Shown in pieces: positions 6,498 to 14,144 of a DNA stretch of 64,000 bases; position 1 is the stretch's first letter, and each line of letters begins with the position of its first letter. The notes under the pieces were generated by a model, which worked only from the letters and a program-made list of their open reading frames with translations, did no database searches and was not told the origin of the DNA. Location: contig CAVQZC010000007.1 in assembly GCA_963718315.1 (NCBI GenBank), forward strand, positions 248,001-312,000, in the 5' to 3' direction. Made by a program: the position numbers and the translations under genes. The DNA comes from CAVQZC01 sp963718315. Its GTDB lineage: Bacteria; Actinomycetota; Thermoleophilia; Gaiellales; JAICJC01.

Positions 6498-7919
6498 CTA
6501 CCAGAGCTGCTCGGGGCCGCGCCAGCCGGGCTCGTCGCTGACCCCGAAGAGCAGCTGGCTGCGAGCGTCCATGCTGGCAACCAGGGCCTCACCGAGGTTT
6601 AGGGCGCGCAGGGCCTGGGCGGAGCTGAACTGCGTCAGCAGGTCGCGGGCGAGCGCCGGCTGGCCTGACTGGAGCAGGAGGCGGGCGGCCTCGGTCAGTG
6701 CCGGCAACTGGGCCGCGATGTCCAGCTCCAGCGCGACCCAGACGGGCGTCACCTCCGGCAGGAACAGCTCGTGGTGCTCGGACACCAGGTAGAGGAGCCG
6801 CTTGAACGTCGCGACCGCTGACCTCGTCGCCTCGACGCTCTGGGAGACCGAGGAAGGCGGCTCGTCATCGAGGACGTCGACGTACGCGGCGTCCTCGCCC
6901 GCCGTCAGGTAGCGGTGGCGGCGGAACTCCGGCGGTACCGAGGCGGCGCCGAGGAAGAACGGCGTGAGCGGCGCCGCCACCGCGCCCACGGTCGCGTGCC
7001 AGAGCACCTGCAGGTCGGAGTGCTCGAGCCTGCCGAGCGGCACCACCTGTCCGTACCCAGCGGAGTCGCCGGTCAGGCGCTCGGTGCGGACGGCCCAGAT
7101 CATGTCGGTGAGCGTGATGCCCTCCGGCCGGGCGGCGCGCTCGGCGAGCCCCGCCTCGATCCATCGAGCGCCCTCCCACTGTCCCTGCCCGTCGCCGTAC
7201 ACCGCGTTCGCGTTGAACGGCCCGTCGGCGCGGCTGTACCAGCCCTGGTCGACCGCGAAGGAGATCAGGTGCGGGGAGCCCATGTAGTCAGGGTTGGCAT
7301 CGAAGTCCGCGGGCACCTCGCCGATCACGCCGGGGCGGCTGATGCGGATGGCGTCCGAGCCGACGCGCTCGGCGACCCACAGCTTCTGGGCGCCGGCGAA
7401 CTCGATCATCACCCAGGCCTCGTCAGCGTCGGCGATGAGGTGGGAGTTCCCGCCGTAGGTCGCGTCGCCGTGGCGGTCGACGAGCTCCCCGATCAGCTGG
7501 GCGCCCTCGCGGGCCGTCCGCGCCCGCTCCATCACGATGCAGGCCAGGTCGCTGTAGTTCAGGCCCTGCTGGTCGGCCGGGGTCATTTGGCGGAGTCGCT
7601 CGCTACTCGGAGACCAGACGTCCCGTACGGCCACGCCGTGCTCGTTCACCCCGCCGTTGGTGATCGGCTCCGGCACGCCCCGGTAGTACGAGTAGCCGAC
7701 GCGCATGTGGCGTGCGGTGACGGGAGTCTGAGGGATCGTCGAGCGGACGCCCGGCATCAGCGACTCCGGCGTCACTCCGACCTCGATCTCGGAGCCCGCG
7801 GGATGCTCGGCGCGCGGCACGATCTCGAGCCAGTGGCTCGACGGCTCGTCGCCGTACCCGGCGAGGTACGCGCAGCCGTCGGCGGTCAGATCGCGCCCGA
7901 CGTAGACGGCGTAGCTCAC
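6498..7919 (-). CDS. C69-family (PepD-like) Ntn peptidase, Ser at the nucleophile position
   Basis: A 473-aa dipeptidase-like protein. Family features: N-terminal YVGRDLTADG (PepD: YVGKxASxDGS), then NGGVNEHGVAVRDVWS, then GNSHLIADADEAWVMIEFAGAQKLWVAE, which is characteristic of C69/U34 peptidases. Classical members expose an N-terminal Cys after processing (C-T-x-x-x-V-G-K); here the sequence begins M-S-Y-A-V-Y-V-G, so Ser2 is at that place and the nearest Cys is residue 16. It could be a Ser-nucleophile Ntn hydrolase or inactive. No signal peptide is visible, suggesting a cytoplasmic enzyme. It stands alone on the minus strand. Confidence 0.75.
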   Translation of the reverse strand: MSYAVYVGRDLTADGCAYLAGYGDEPSSHWLEIVPRAEHPAGSEIEVGVTPESLMPGVRSTIPQTPVTARHMRVGYSYYRGVPEPITNGGVNEHGVAVRDVWSPSSERLRQMTPADQQGLNYSDLACIVMERARTAREGAQLIGELVDRHGDATYGGNSHLIADADEAWVMIEFAGAQKLWVAERVGSDAIRISRPGVIGEVPADFDANPDYMGSPHLISFAVDQGWYSRADGPFNANAVYGDGQGQWEGARWIEAGLAERAARPEGITLTDMIWAVRTERLTGDSAGYGQVVPLGRLEHSDLQVLWHATVGAVAAPLTPFFLGAASVPPEFRRHRYLTAGEDAAYVDVLDDEPPSSVSQSVEATRSAVATFKRLLYLVSEHHELFLPEVTPVWVALELDIAAQLPALTEAARLLLQSGQPALARDLLTQFSSAQALRALNLGEALVASMDARSQLLFGVSDEPGWRGPEQLW

Positions 7920-8062
7920 CGCGCAACCCTAACCGGCGTTGGCGGGATCGCGGCGCTCCTCATACGTGGTGCCCTCGCTGGCAGCACGGTGACTACGGTG
8001 CTGGAGAGGTCAGGGGGTTGGGCGAGTGCCGTTCGAGAACTGATTCGGCTCTATCAGTGAGG

Positions 8063-8133
8063 CTGCGGGGCAGGGACTCGAACCCCGACTACCTGATCCA
8101 GAGTCAGGCGTCCTACCATTAGACGACCCCGCA
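8063..8133 (-). tRNA. tRNA-Gln (anticodon CUG)
   Basis: Read on the minus strand, a 7-bp acceptor (TGCGGGG with CCCCGCA) begins at 8133, T8 follows, and the D arm contains GTCTAATGGTAGGAC. The anticodon stem-loop is CCTGA-CTCTGGA-TCAGG, giving CUG, and the T arm carries GGTTCGAACCC. The U1-A72 pair and discriminator G73 are expected identity features of tRNA-Gln. The 3' CCA is not fully encoded. Length is 71 nt with no long variable arm. Confidence 0.93.
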
Positions 8134-8182
8134 AAGGGCGAGCGCAGGATACCAAAGGCTTCCGGCGCTCCTCTGTTATCGG

Positions 8183-9094
8183 CTAGAAGCGGAAGCTCTC
8201 CAGCAGGCGCTTCTCGGACTCGCCCTCGATGGTGGCCGCCACCTCGATGTAGGGCTCGAGGCCCGAGCCGCGCAGCTTGCTCTTCAGCAGGTTGTCGACC
8301 TGGTAGAGGCCGGCCGAGTTGTTCATCCGGATCTCGACCAGCACCTTGTCGCCCTCGCCGCTGCCGATCGAGACCTCCTCGATGGCCGCGGCCGACAGCG
8401 AGTGGATCGAGACGCGGCCGGACTCGAAGGGGATCCGGGAGCGGCCCTTGGCCATGTCGAGGGCATCGGCCACCCGCACGATCCCGGCCTCGAGCGACAG
8501 CGGCTCGCCGTCGCTGCGGTGCGAGATGATCGTCTGCAGCACCTCGGCCTGGACGATCGTCGACTCGGGCTCGTCGTAGATCCCTTCCAGCAGGCGCGGC
8601 AGGCGGTCGGCGGCCAGGAACAGGCTCATCTCCTCGTGGCCGTTGCGGTGGATCGCCATGCCCAGGCAGTGCGTCAGGCAGCCCAGCGCGACCACCACCT
8701 CGGCGTCCTCCTGGCGCATCCCGTAGTCGCGCACCATCCCCGGCTCCACGCCCGTCCGGCGCAGCTCGCGCAGGAGCTTCAAGCCGATGTTGGTCACGAT
8801 CTGGATGTGCACCCAGGAGTGGTCGTTGATCTGGAGGCGGGTAACGGCGTTGACGTTGGCCGCGTGCCACAGCGCCTTCAGCGAGTCGTCGTGGTTCACC
8901 CGATCGATCAGCTCGCGGAGCGGCCGGTTGCCGCGCGCGGGGAGGTTGATGCGCATGTCGCGCACAGCCTCGGCGGGCGTCATCCGGGCGCCGCGCTCCG
9001 CGCGCACGCTGACCGGCGTGCCGGGAGCGGGCTCGGATCCGGCGGGGATCTCCTCGGGCTCTGGGGCGCTGCCTTGCTGACTCTCTGCTTCCAC
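8183..9094 (-). CDS. HD-domain metal-dependent phosphohydrolase
   Basis: A 303-aa protein. The HD superfamily core is visible: NDHSWVHIQIVTNIGLKLL (helix with metal His), LTHCLGMAIHRNGHEEMS (in place of the H-D pair), then IISHRSDGEPLSLEAGIVRVADALDM (distal His and Asp). The C-terminal domain of about 110 residues (IHSLSAAAIEEVSIG, KVLVEIRMNNSAGLYQVDNLL) matches archaeal/actinobacterial HD proteins of unknown substrate. The N-terminal ~37 residues are acidic and Pro-rich and may be disordered; an internal ATG at 8983 (MTPAEAVRDM) is a possible start. The gene lies immediately upstream of tRNA-Gln on the same strand. Confidence 0.75.
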   Translation of the reverse strand: MEAESQQGSAPEPEEIPAGSEPAPGTPVSVRAERGARMTPAEAVRDMRINLPARGNRPLRELIDRVNHDDSLKALWHAANVNAVTRLQINDHSWVHIQIVTNIGLKLLRELRRTGVEPGMVRDYGMRQEDAEVVVALGCLTHCLGMAIHRNGHEEMSLFLAADRLPRLLEGIYDEPESTIVQAEVLQTIISHRSDGEPLSLEAGIVRVADALDMAKGRSRIPFESGRVSIHSLSAAAIEEVSIGSGEGDKVLVEIRMNNSAGLYQVDNLLKSKLRGSGLEPYIEVAATIEGESEKRLLESFRF

Positions 9095-9125
9095 CGCGGT
9101 GGAGGCTATCAGCCGCGACGCGCGC

Positions 9126-10271
9126 CTATTTGCCGACGGGCATTACGCGCCAGCCGAAGGCAAACGCGTCGTGGTACCAGCCGGCGCCCGGCCCCATGTA
9201 GTCGAGCGTGACGCCCGCGCCGTCGCCGTGGCTGTTGATCGTCCAGCCGTTGCCGAGATAGATACCGGTGTGGTACACGGTCGAGCCGGCGGTGTAGATG
9301 CCCCTGGGCGCGCTGCTCCAGAACAGGATGTCGCCCGGCCGCAGGTTGGCGTAGGTGATCCGTCTTGCCAGCGGCACGTGCGAGGCCATGTCGTAGGTCG
9401 TCCGCCAGGGGATCTGGGCGTTGCCGCTCCAGGTGCCGTCCGAGGCCGTGTAGGTGTGCAGCTTCAGCACCCACCACACGAAGCCCGAGCAGTCGAACCC
9501 GCCTGCGGCCGGGAGGCCGAACAGGTTCTGCGGCCGGGGCGAGATGCCACCCCAGATGTAGGGCGCGCCGGAGAAGGCAAACGCGGTCCCCAGCGCCTCT
9601 CGCTTCAGCGGCGGGTACAGCGGCAGCTTGCCCAGGATGGTCGTCAGCTGGGTCGCCGAGTACCGCCAGTACGAGGACAGGTGGGCCAGCTGGTACGCCT
9701 GCACCGCGAGGTTCGCGCGGCGCAGCGTCGTCCCCGGCCAGGTCTCCCAGCTGTCGGCGCCGAAGGGCACGTTGTACCGCGCTCCGATCGCCTTCACGAC
9801 CTGCTCGACGCCGAAGCTCCCCGGCACCGGCGGATGCCATCCGCCACCGTCGGTCAGCGCCACCTGCAGGTGCGCCGCGGTGCCGGCGAGTCCGAGCATG
9901 CGGACGACGCCGGTATCGAGCTGGTACTGGTTGAGCGTTCCGAACGGGCCGCCGACCGGGCTCAGCCAGCCTGCCTTGAGCGCCTGGTTGTACGGGCTCG
10001 CCCACATCGCGACGTGGTTGATCTGCCTGTTGGCGAGCGCGAGTACACGCGCCGCGGAGTAGCGCGTGGCCGGCGCCGCCGGCGCGAAGTCGGCGGCGGA
10101 GGCGTCCCGCAGCGGTACCCAGGTGGTGCCCACCGACCAGAGAATCTGCGGCCGCGCCCAGAAGCTAGCCGAGACGTCCTTCGGCGCCGGCGTCGTGGCG
10201 GCCGCCGTGGACGGCGCCACCAGTGCGGCCACCAGGACCGCGATTGCCATGAGACCCTTGAACCCCCGCAT
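9126..10271 (-). CDS. Secreted NlpC/P60 peptidoglycan endopeptidase
   Basis: A 381-aa exported protein. A signal peptide (MRGFKGLMAIAVLVAALVAPSTAAA) leads to an N-terminal region of about 210 residues of unknown fold with a SPVGGPFGTLNQYQ motif. The C-terminal NlpC/P60 domain contains FDCSGFVWW (catalytic Cys), VYHTGIYLGNG (catalytic His) and a following polar residue near INSHGDG. Such enzymes cleave D-Glu-mesoDAP-type stem-peptide bonds during cell separation or wall turnover. A 43-nt upstream region is shared with the next gene upstream. An ATG start lies 9 nt after a TCCGATAA box, implying a very short leader. Confidence 0.85.
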   Translation of the reverse strand: MRGFKGLMAIAVLVAALVAPSTAAATTPAPKDVSASFWARPQILWSVGTTWVPLRDASAADFAPAAPATRYSAARVLALANRQINHVAMWASPYNQALKAGWLSPVGGPFGTLNQYQLDTGVVRMLGLAGTAAHLQVALTDGGGWHPPVPGSFGVEQVVKAIGARYNVPFGADSWETWPGTTLRRANLAVQAYQLAHLSSYWRYSATQLTTILGKLPLYPPLKREALGTAFAFSGAPYIWGGISPRPQNLFGLPAAGGFDCSGFVWWVLKLHTYTASDGTWSGNAQIPWRTTYDMASHVPLARRITYANLRPGDILFWSSAPRGIYTAGSTVYHTGIYLGNGWTINSHGDGAGVTLDYMGPGAGWYHDAFAFGWRVMPVGK

Positions 10272-10281
10272 ACCCGGTGCT

Positions 10282-10324
10282 TATCGGACGGTGTGCAAGT
10301 AGTCTTGAGTAAGCAGACTGTTAG
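10282..10324 (-). promoter_or_regulatory. Conserved upstream element of the NlpC/P60 gene
   Basis: Reading on the minus strand: CTAACA-N6-TTACTCA-N6-CTTGCAC-N3-GTCCGATA. Exactly the same blocks and spacings precede the beta-propeller gene at 11739-11697. The TCCGATAA part resembles the -10 of FliA/WhiG-type sigma factors (GCCGATAA), but the canonical TAAA -35 is not clear. Confidence 0.5.
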
Positions 10325-10353
10325 CTCGCCGGACGACGCGTTGCCGGGACGGC

Positions 10354-11682
10354 CTACCCACCGGGCGACAGGTGGACGTACACGTCCGGCATCCCGTTGA
10401 CATCGCCGGGAAGCAGGTCGGATCCATCCGTCGCGAACGCGACCTCGCCGCCGTTGCCATCCATCGAGAACGCCGTCGCGTGACCGGTCGAGGAGTCGCC
10501 GGCCGCGTCGACCGTGGCCGGGTCGGCCTCGTAGGTGAGCCGGTTCCAGGTCACGACGCCGACCGACCGCGTGGGAACCAGCGGCACCGCCGCGGTCAGG
10601 AACCCGACCGTGGTGCCGTTGGCGGAGATCTGCGGCGGCCCAGCTGAGGGAACCGGCACACGCGTCAGCCCACCGGTGGCGCGGTTGCGGATGAAGATGT
10701 CCCATGAGCCCGCGGTGTCGCCCCGCGTCAGAGGCGCCAGCGACTCGAACGCGACCATGTTGCCGTTGGCGCTGACAGACGGGAACAGGCTGCGGCCGGT
10801 TCCGCTGACCCCCGGCTGAGGCGTGCTGATTCGGGACGTCAGGCCCCTCGGCCGGTACCGGACGAAGACGTCCCACTGGCCGTTGATGTCGCGACGCACC
10901 AGGTTGGTGGCGGCTGACGAGAATGCGATCACCGATCCGTCGGCGCTCATCGAGACGACCTGCGGATCGGCCGCGCCGTTGGCCTGGACGCCGCGTGCCC
11001 CGACGTCGACGCGGCCGGTGGTGCCGTGCAGGCGGTCGCGGACGAACACGTCGACGGCGCCGTTGGTATCGCTGGAGACGAGGTTGGATGCTGCCGACGC
11101 GAACGCGATGTAGCGGCCGTCCGCACTGATCGCGGCGCCGCCGCTCGACCGGTTGCCGGGCGCGCCGGTCGTCGCCTTCGACACCAGGTCGGTTCCGCCC
11201 GTCTCGCGGTCGAACACGTAGATCTCGACGACCCCGCGGGGGACGACCGCACCCAGGTTGTCGGCGGTCGAGGCGAAGACGACGAAACGGCCGTCCGCGC
11301 TGATGGCGAGCGGCGTCGAGCTGCCGTCGGCCGGCTCGCCGTCGGGGGCCTGGCTGATCAGCTGTGGCGGACCGCCGGTCGCCGGCGCCGCAAACACGTC
11401 GTCGTCCCCGTTGGTGTCTCCGGCCACCAGGTTGTCCGCCGCCGACTGGAACGCCACCGTGCTGCCGTCGGCGCTGATCAGCGGCGCGCCGCTGGGGCCG
11501 TCGGTCTCGGCGGCCAGCGGGCTGACGCTGATCCGGGCGAGCGTGATGGGATCGGCCGACGCCCGCTGCTGCGTGAGCACGGCTGTCCCGATCAGGGCGG
11601 CAAGCGTGCACAGCTGCGCGGCCCGCCGAAGCGTGGCCGCGCGCCGTGTGCTCCCCCAGCGATGACCTCGAAGAGGCGACAT
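10354..11682 (-). CDS. Secreted TolB/PD40-type beta-propeller protein
   Basis: A 442-aa exported protein. The N-terminal signal region ends near TQQRASADP. About six repeats follow, with the pattern S-A-D-G-x-x-V-A-F-x-S-x-A-x-N-L-V-x-x-D-T-N-G-x-x-D-V-F-V-R-D; examples are ISADGRFVVFASTADNLG and SADGSVIAFSSAATNLV. These are PD40/WD40-like blades as in TolB C-terminal propellers. Such proteins are extracytoplasmic scaffolds or ligand binders; no catalytic residues are evident. The DTNGxxDVF turns look Ca2+-loop-like. It shares its upstream element with the NlpC/P60 gene, suggesting co-regulation at the cell surface. Confidence 0.8.
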   Translation of the reverse strand: MSPLRGHRWGSTRRAATLRRAAQLCTLAALIGTAVLTQQRASADPITLARISVSPLAAETDGPSGAPLISADGSTVAFQSAADNLVAGDTNGDDDVFAAPATGGPPQLISQAPDGEPADGSSTPLAISADGRFVVFASTADNLGAVVPRGVVEIYVFDRETGGTDLVSKATTGAPGNRSSGGAAISADGRYIAFASAASNLVSSDTNGAVDVFVRDRLHGTTGRVDVGARGVQANGAADPQVVSMSADGSVIAFSSAATNLVRRDINGQWDVFVRYRPRGLTSRISTPQPGVSGTGRSLFPSVSANGNMVAFESLAPLTRGDTAGSWDIFIRNRATGGLTRVPVPSAGPPQISANGTTVGFLTAAVPLVPTRSVGVVTWNRLTYEADPATVDAAGDSSTGHATAFSMDGNGGEVAFATDGSDLLPGDVNGMPDVYVHLSPGG

Positions 11683-11696
11683 GACTTGCCGTCACG

Positions 11697-11739
11697 TATC
11701 GGACAACGTGCAAGCTGGGCTGAGTAAAGATGTTGTTAG
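11697..11739 (-). promoter_or_regulatory. Conserved upstream element of the beta-propeller gene
   Basis: Second copy of the CTAACA-N6-TTACTCA-N6-CTTGCAC-N3-GTCCGATA arrangement, ending 14 nt before the ATG at 11682. Block identity and spacing equal the copy at 10324-10282 while the spacers differ, so it looks selected rather than recently duplicated. Confidence 0.5.
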
Positions 11740-11769
11740 GGCGGAATACGCCCCTGGATAGACTGGCGC

Positions 11770-12243
11770 ATGGTTGTCTCGCTGCGGCCGATCACCGACG
11801 AGAACCGGGACGCGGTGCTGGCGCTCGAGTTGGCGCCCGGGCAGGAACGGGTCGTCAGCACGGTGGCCGAGTCGATGCAGGAGGCGATCGACGACCCAGC
11901 CGGTCGCGCGATCCAGTGGGCGATCTACGCCGGCGACACGCCGGTGGGCTTCGTGATGGTCAGCGACGAGGTCGACGACGTGCCCGGGTACATCCCGCAC
12001 TACCTCTGGAAGCTGATCATCGACCGCCGGCACCAGCACCGCGGCTATGGCACTGCCACGCTCGACCTGATCGTCGCCTATTTCTGCGGTCGCCCGAACG
12101 CCGAGGTGCTGACAACCAGCGCCCAGCGTGGCGAGGGTAGCCCGATCCCGTTCTACGAGCGGTACGGGTTCCGGCAGACCGGCGAGACCGTGTTCGACGA
12201 CGAGGCGCGGCTCGAACTCCGGTTGTCGTCGGTTCGGCCGTGA
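11770..12243 (+). CDS. GNAT N-acetyltransferase (SpeG/diamine-type)
   Basis: 157 aa. It begins VSLRPITDENRDAVLAL, typical of RimI/SpeG-like GNATs. The acetyl-CoA pyrophosphate-binding motif is RRHQHRGYGTATLD (Q/RxxGxG/A). The end of the fold is PFYERYGFRQTGE. The substrate is unknown; relatives acetylate amino groups of polyamines, antibiotics or proteins. ATG 11770 begins right at the fold. It is divergent from the beta-propeller gene and convergent with the ABC exporter. Confidence 0.85.
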   Translation: MVVSLRPITDENRDAVLALELAPGQERVVSTVAESMQEAIDDPAGRAIQWAIYAGDTPVGFVMVSDEVDDVPGYIPHYLWKLIIDRRHQHRGYGTATLDLIVAYFCGRPNAEVLTTSAQRGEGSPIPFYERYGFRQTGETVFDDEARLELRLSSVRP

Positions 12244-12338
12244 CGACCGTCCGCCCGGCCGTGATCGACAGCCGCGACCCTAGGAGGACTCGTGGACGTT
12301 ACGACCCAGACCGTCAACGAAGTGGCTGGGAACTACAA

Positions 12339-14144
12339 CTAGGCGACGGCCTCGACCCAGTCGTCGTAGAGCGAGTAGTAGCGGCCGCGCCGGGCCAGCA
12401 GCTGCTCGTGGGTGCCGGCCTCGATCACGTCGCCGTGCTCCAGCACCACGATCAAGTCGGCGCGGCGGATCGTCGAGAGCCGGTGGGCGACCACGAACGC
12501 CGTGCGGTCGGCGAGCAGCGTCTCCAGCGCCCGCTCGATGCGCGACTCCGTCGGAATGTCGACGCTGGAGGTCGCCTCGTCCAGTATCAGCAGCCGCGGA
12601 TCGACCAGCAGGGCGCGGGCGAACGCGACCAGCTGGCGCTGGCCGATCGAGAGCCGCGCCCCACGCTCCTCGATCTCGGTGTCGTAGCCCTCGGGCAGGC
12701 CGGCGATGAACTCGTCGGCGCCGACAGCCTCGGCGGCGGCCATCACCTCGTCCAGCGTCGCGTCGGGCTTGCCGAAGGCGATGTTGTCGCGGATCGTGCC
12801 CGCGAACAGGAACCCCTCCTGCGGCACGATCCCCAGCTGGCGGCGCAGTGACGGCGTCGTGACGTCGCGCAGGTCGTGGCCATCCAGCGTGATCCGGCCC
12901 CCGGTGGGGTCGTAGAAGCGGCTCAGCAGCTTGACGATCGTCGACTTGCCGGCGCCGGTGTGACCGACCAGGGCAACGGTCTGGCCGGCGCGGGCGTGGA
13001 ACGAGACGCCGTGCAGCACCTCCGAGGATCCCTGGTTGTAGGCGAACCGGACGTCGTCGAACACGACGTCTCCGCGCACCTCGGGCAGCTCGATCGCGTC
13101 GTCCCGGTCGGTCATCTGCGGCTTGGTGTCGAGCACCTCGAACACCTTGTCCAGGGCTGCCATCCCGGCCAGGAACGTCTGGTAGAACTGCGACAGCTGC
13201 TGCACCGGGTCGAAGAAGTACGTCAGCAGCCCGATGAACGCGAACAGGTCGCCCGGGGGAATGTCGCCGTTCATCACGCGCACCCCGCCGTAGCCGAGCA
13301 CGATCGCCAGCGCCAGCGCGGACAACAGGCTGACGAAGGGGAAGTAGACGGCGGCGATGTTGACCGTGTCGACGTTGGCGTCGCGGTAGGAGCCGTTGAC
13401 CTCCAGGAACCGGCTGTAGTTGGCCGGCTCGCGCCGGAACGCCTGCACGACCCGCACGCCGGAGATGTCCTCCTGCAGGCTGGCGGTGACCTCGCCTAGC
13501 CGTTCCCGCGTGCGCCGGTAGGCGCGGGCGGAGTGATAGCGGTAGATCACCGTGGCGATCGCCATGCCGGGGAAGATCGTCAGCGTGGCCAGCGCCAGCC
13601 GCCAGTCGACCAGGAACAGGACGACCGCCGAGCCGAACAGGGTGATCGTGTTCTGGATCAGCGTGGTGGGGCCGTCGGTGACCAGCGAGTCGAGGGCCTC
13701 GATGTCGTTCGTCAGCCGCGAGATGACCACGCCGGTGCGCGTGCGCTCGAAGTAGCCGAGGTCGAGCGTCTGGACGTGGTCGAACAGGTTCACGCGCAGG
13801 TCGGTGAGCACCCGCTCGCCGACCCAGGACGTGAGGTAGCTCTGCAGGGCAGCCGCGGCCCAGCCGATGACGACCACGGCCAGGAAGATCGCGACCCACT
13901 GGTCGAGCGCTGCCAGGTCGTGCGTCTCGATGCCGTTGTTGATCGCGTCGCGGACGATCAGCGGGCCGGCGATCGTGGCGGCGGTCGAGACCAGCAGGGT
14001 GACGAACGCCAGCGACGCCCGCAGCCGGTAGGGCCAGGTCAGGCGAACAAGCTGCGTGATCCGGTGCAGGGTGCCGCGCAGGCCCAGCCCGGCGGAGGCG
14101 ATCCCGCGGGTGTTGATGTGGCTGCCGAACGAGACCGCCCTCAC
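12339..14144 (-). CDS. ABC exporter subunit (half transporter), catalytic Glu NBD
   Basis: About 601 aa: six membrane segments (residues ~35-320), then a nucleotide-binding domain. Walker A is GHTGAGKST, the signature is LSIGQ instead of LSGGQ, Walker B is LLILDEATSSVD with the catalytic Glu, and the H-loop is AHRLS. Start GTG 14144 overlaps the stop of the partner gene (GTGA) and has AGGAGG 7 nt upstream; an ATG at 14171 lies inside the partner gene. With the partner it forms a heterodimeric type IV exporter of the TM287/288 or BmrCD kind. The substrate (drug, lipid or peptide) is not inferable. Confidence 0.88.
   Translation of the reverse strand: MRAVSFGSHINTRGIASAGLGLRGTLHRITQLVRLTWPYRLRASLAFVTLLVSTAATIAGPLIVRDAINNGIETHDLAALDQWVAIFLAVVVIGWAAAALQSYLTSWVGERVLTDLRVNLFDHVQTLDLGYFERTRTGVVISRLTNDIEALDSLVTDGPTTLIQNTITLFGSAVVLFLVDWRLALATLTIFPGMAIATVIYRYHSARAYRRTRERLGEVTASLQEDISGVRVVQAFRREPANYSRFLEVNGSYRDANVDTVNIAAVYFPFVSLLSALALAIVLGYGGVRVMNGDIPPGDLFAFIGLLTYFFDPVQQLSQFYQTFLAGMAALDKVFEVLDTKPQMTDRDDAIELPEVRGDVVFDDVRFAYNQGSSEVLHGVSFHARAGQTVALVGHTGAGKSTIVKLLSRFYDPTGGRITLDGHDLRDVTTPSLRRQLGIVPQEGFLFAGTIRDNIAFGKPDATLDEVMAAAEAVGADEFIAGLPEGYDTEIEERGARLSIGQRQLVAFARALLVDPRLLILDEATSSVDIPTESRIERALETLLADRTAFVVAHRLSTIRRADLIVVLEHGDVIEAGTHEQLLARRGRYYSLYDDWVEAVA

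Noticed and set aside
8170..8180. GCCGATAA box (minus strand) ahead of tRNA-Gln as a sigma-28 promoter
   Set aside because: It lies between the HD gene and the tRNA; a tRNA driven by such a promoter is implausible and there is no -35, so it is likely chance.
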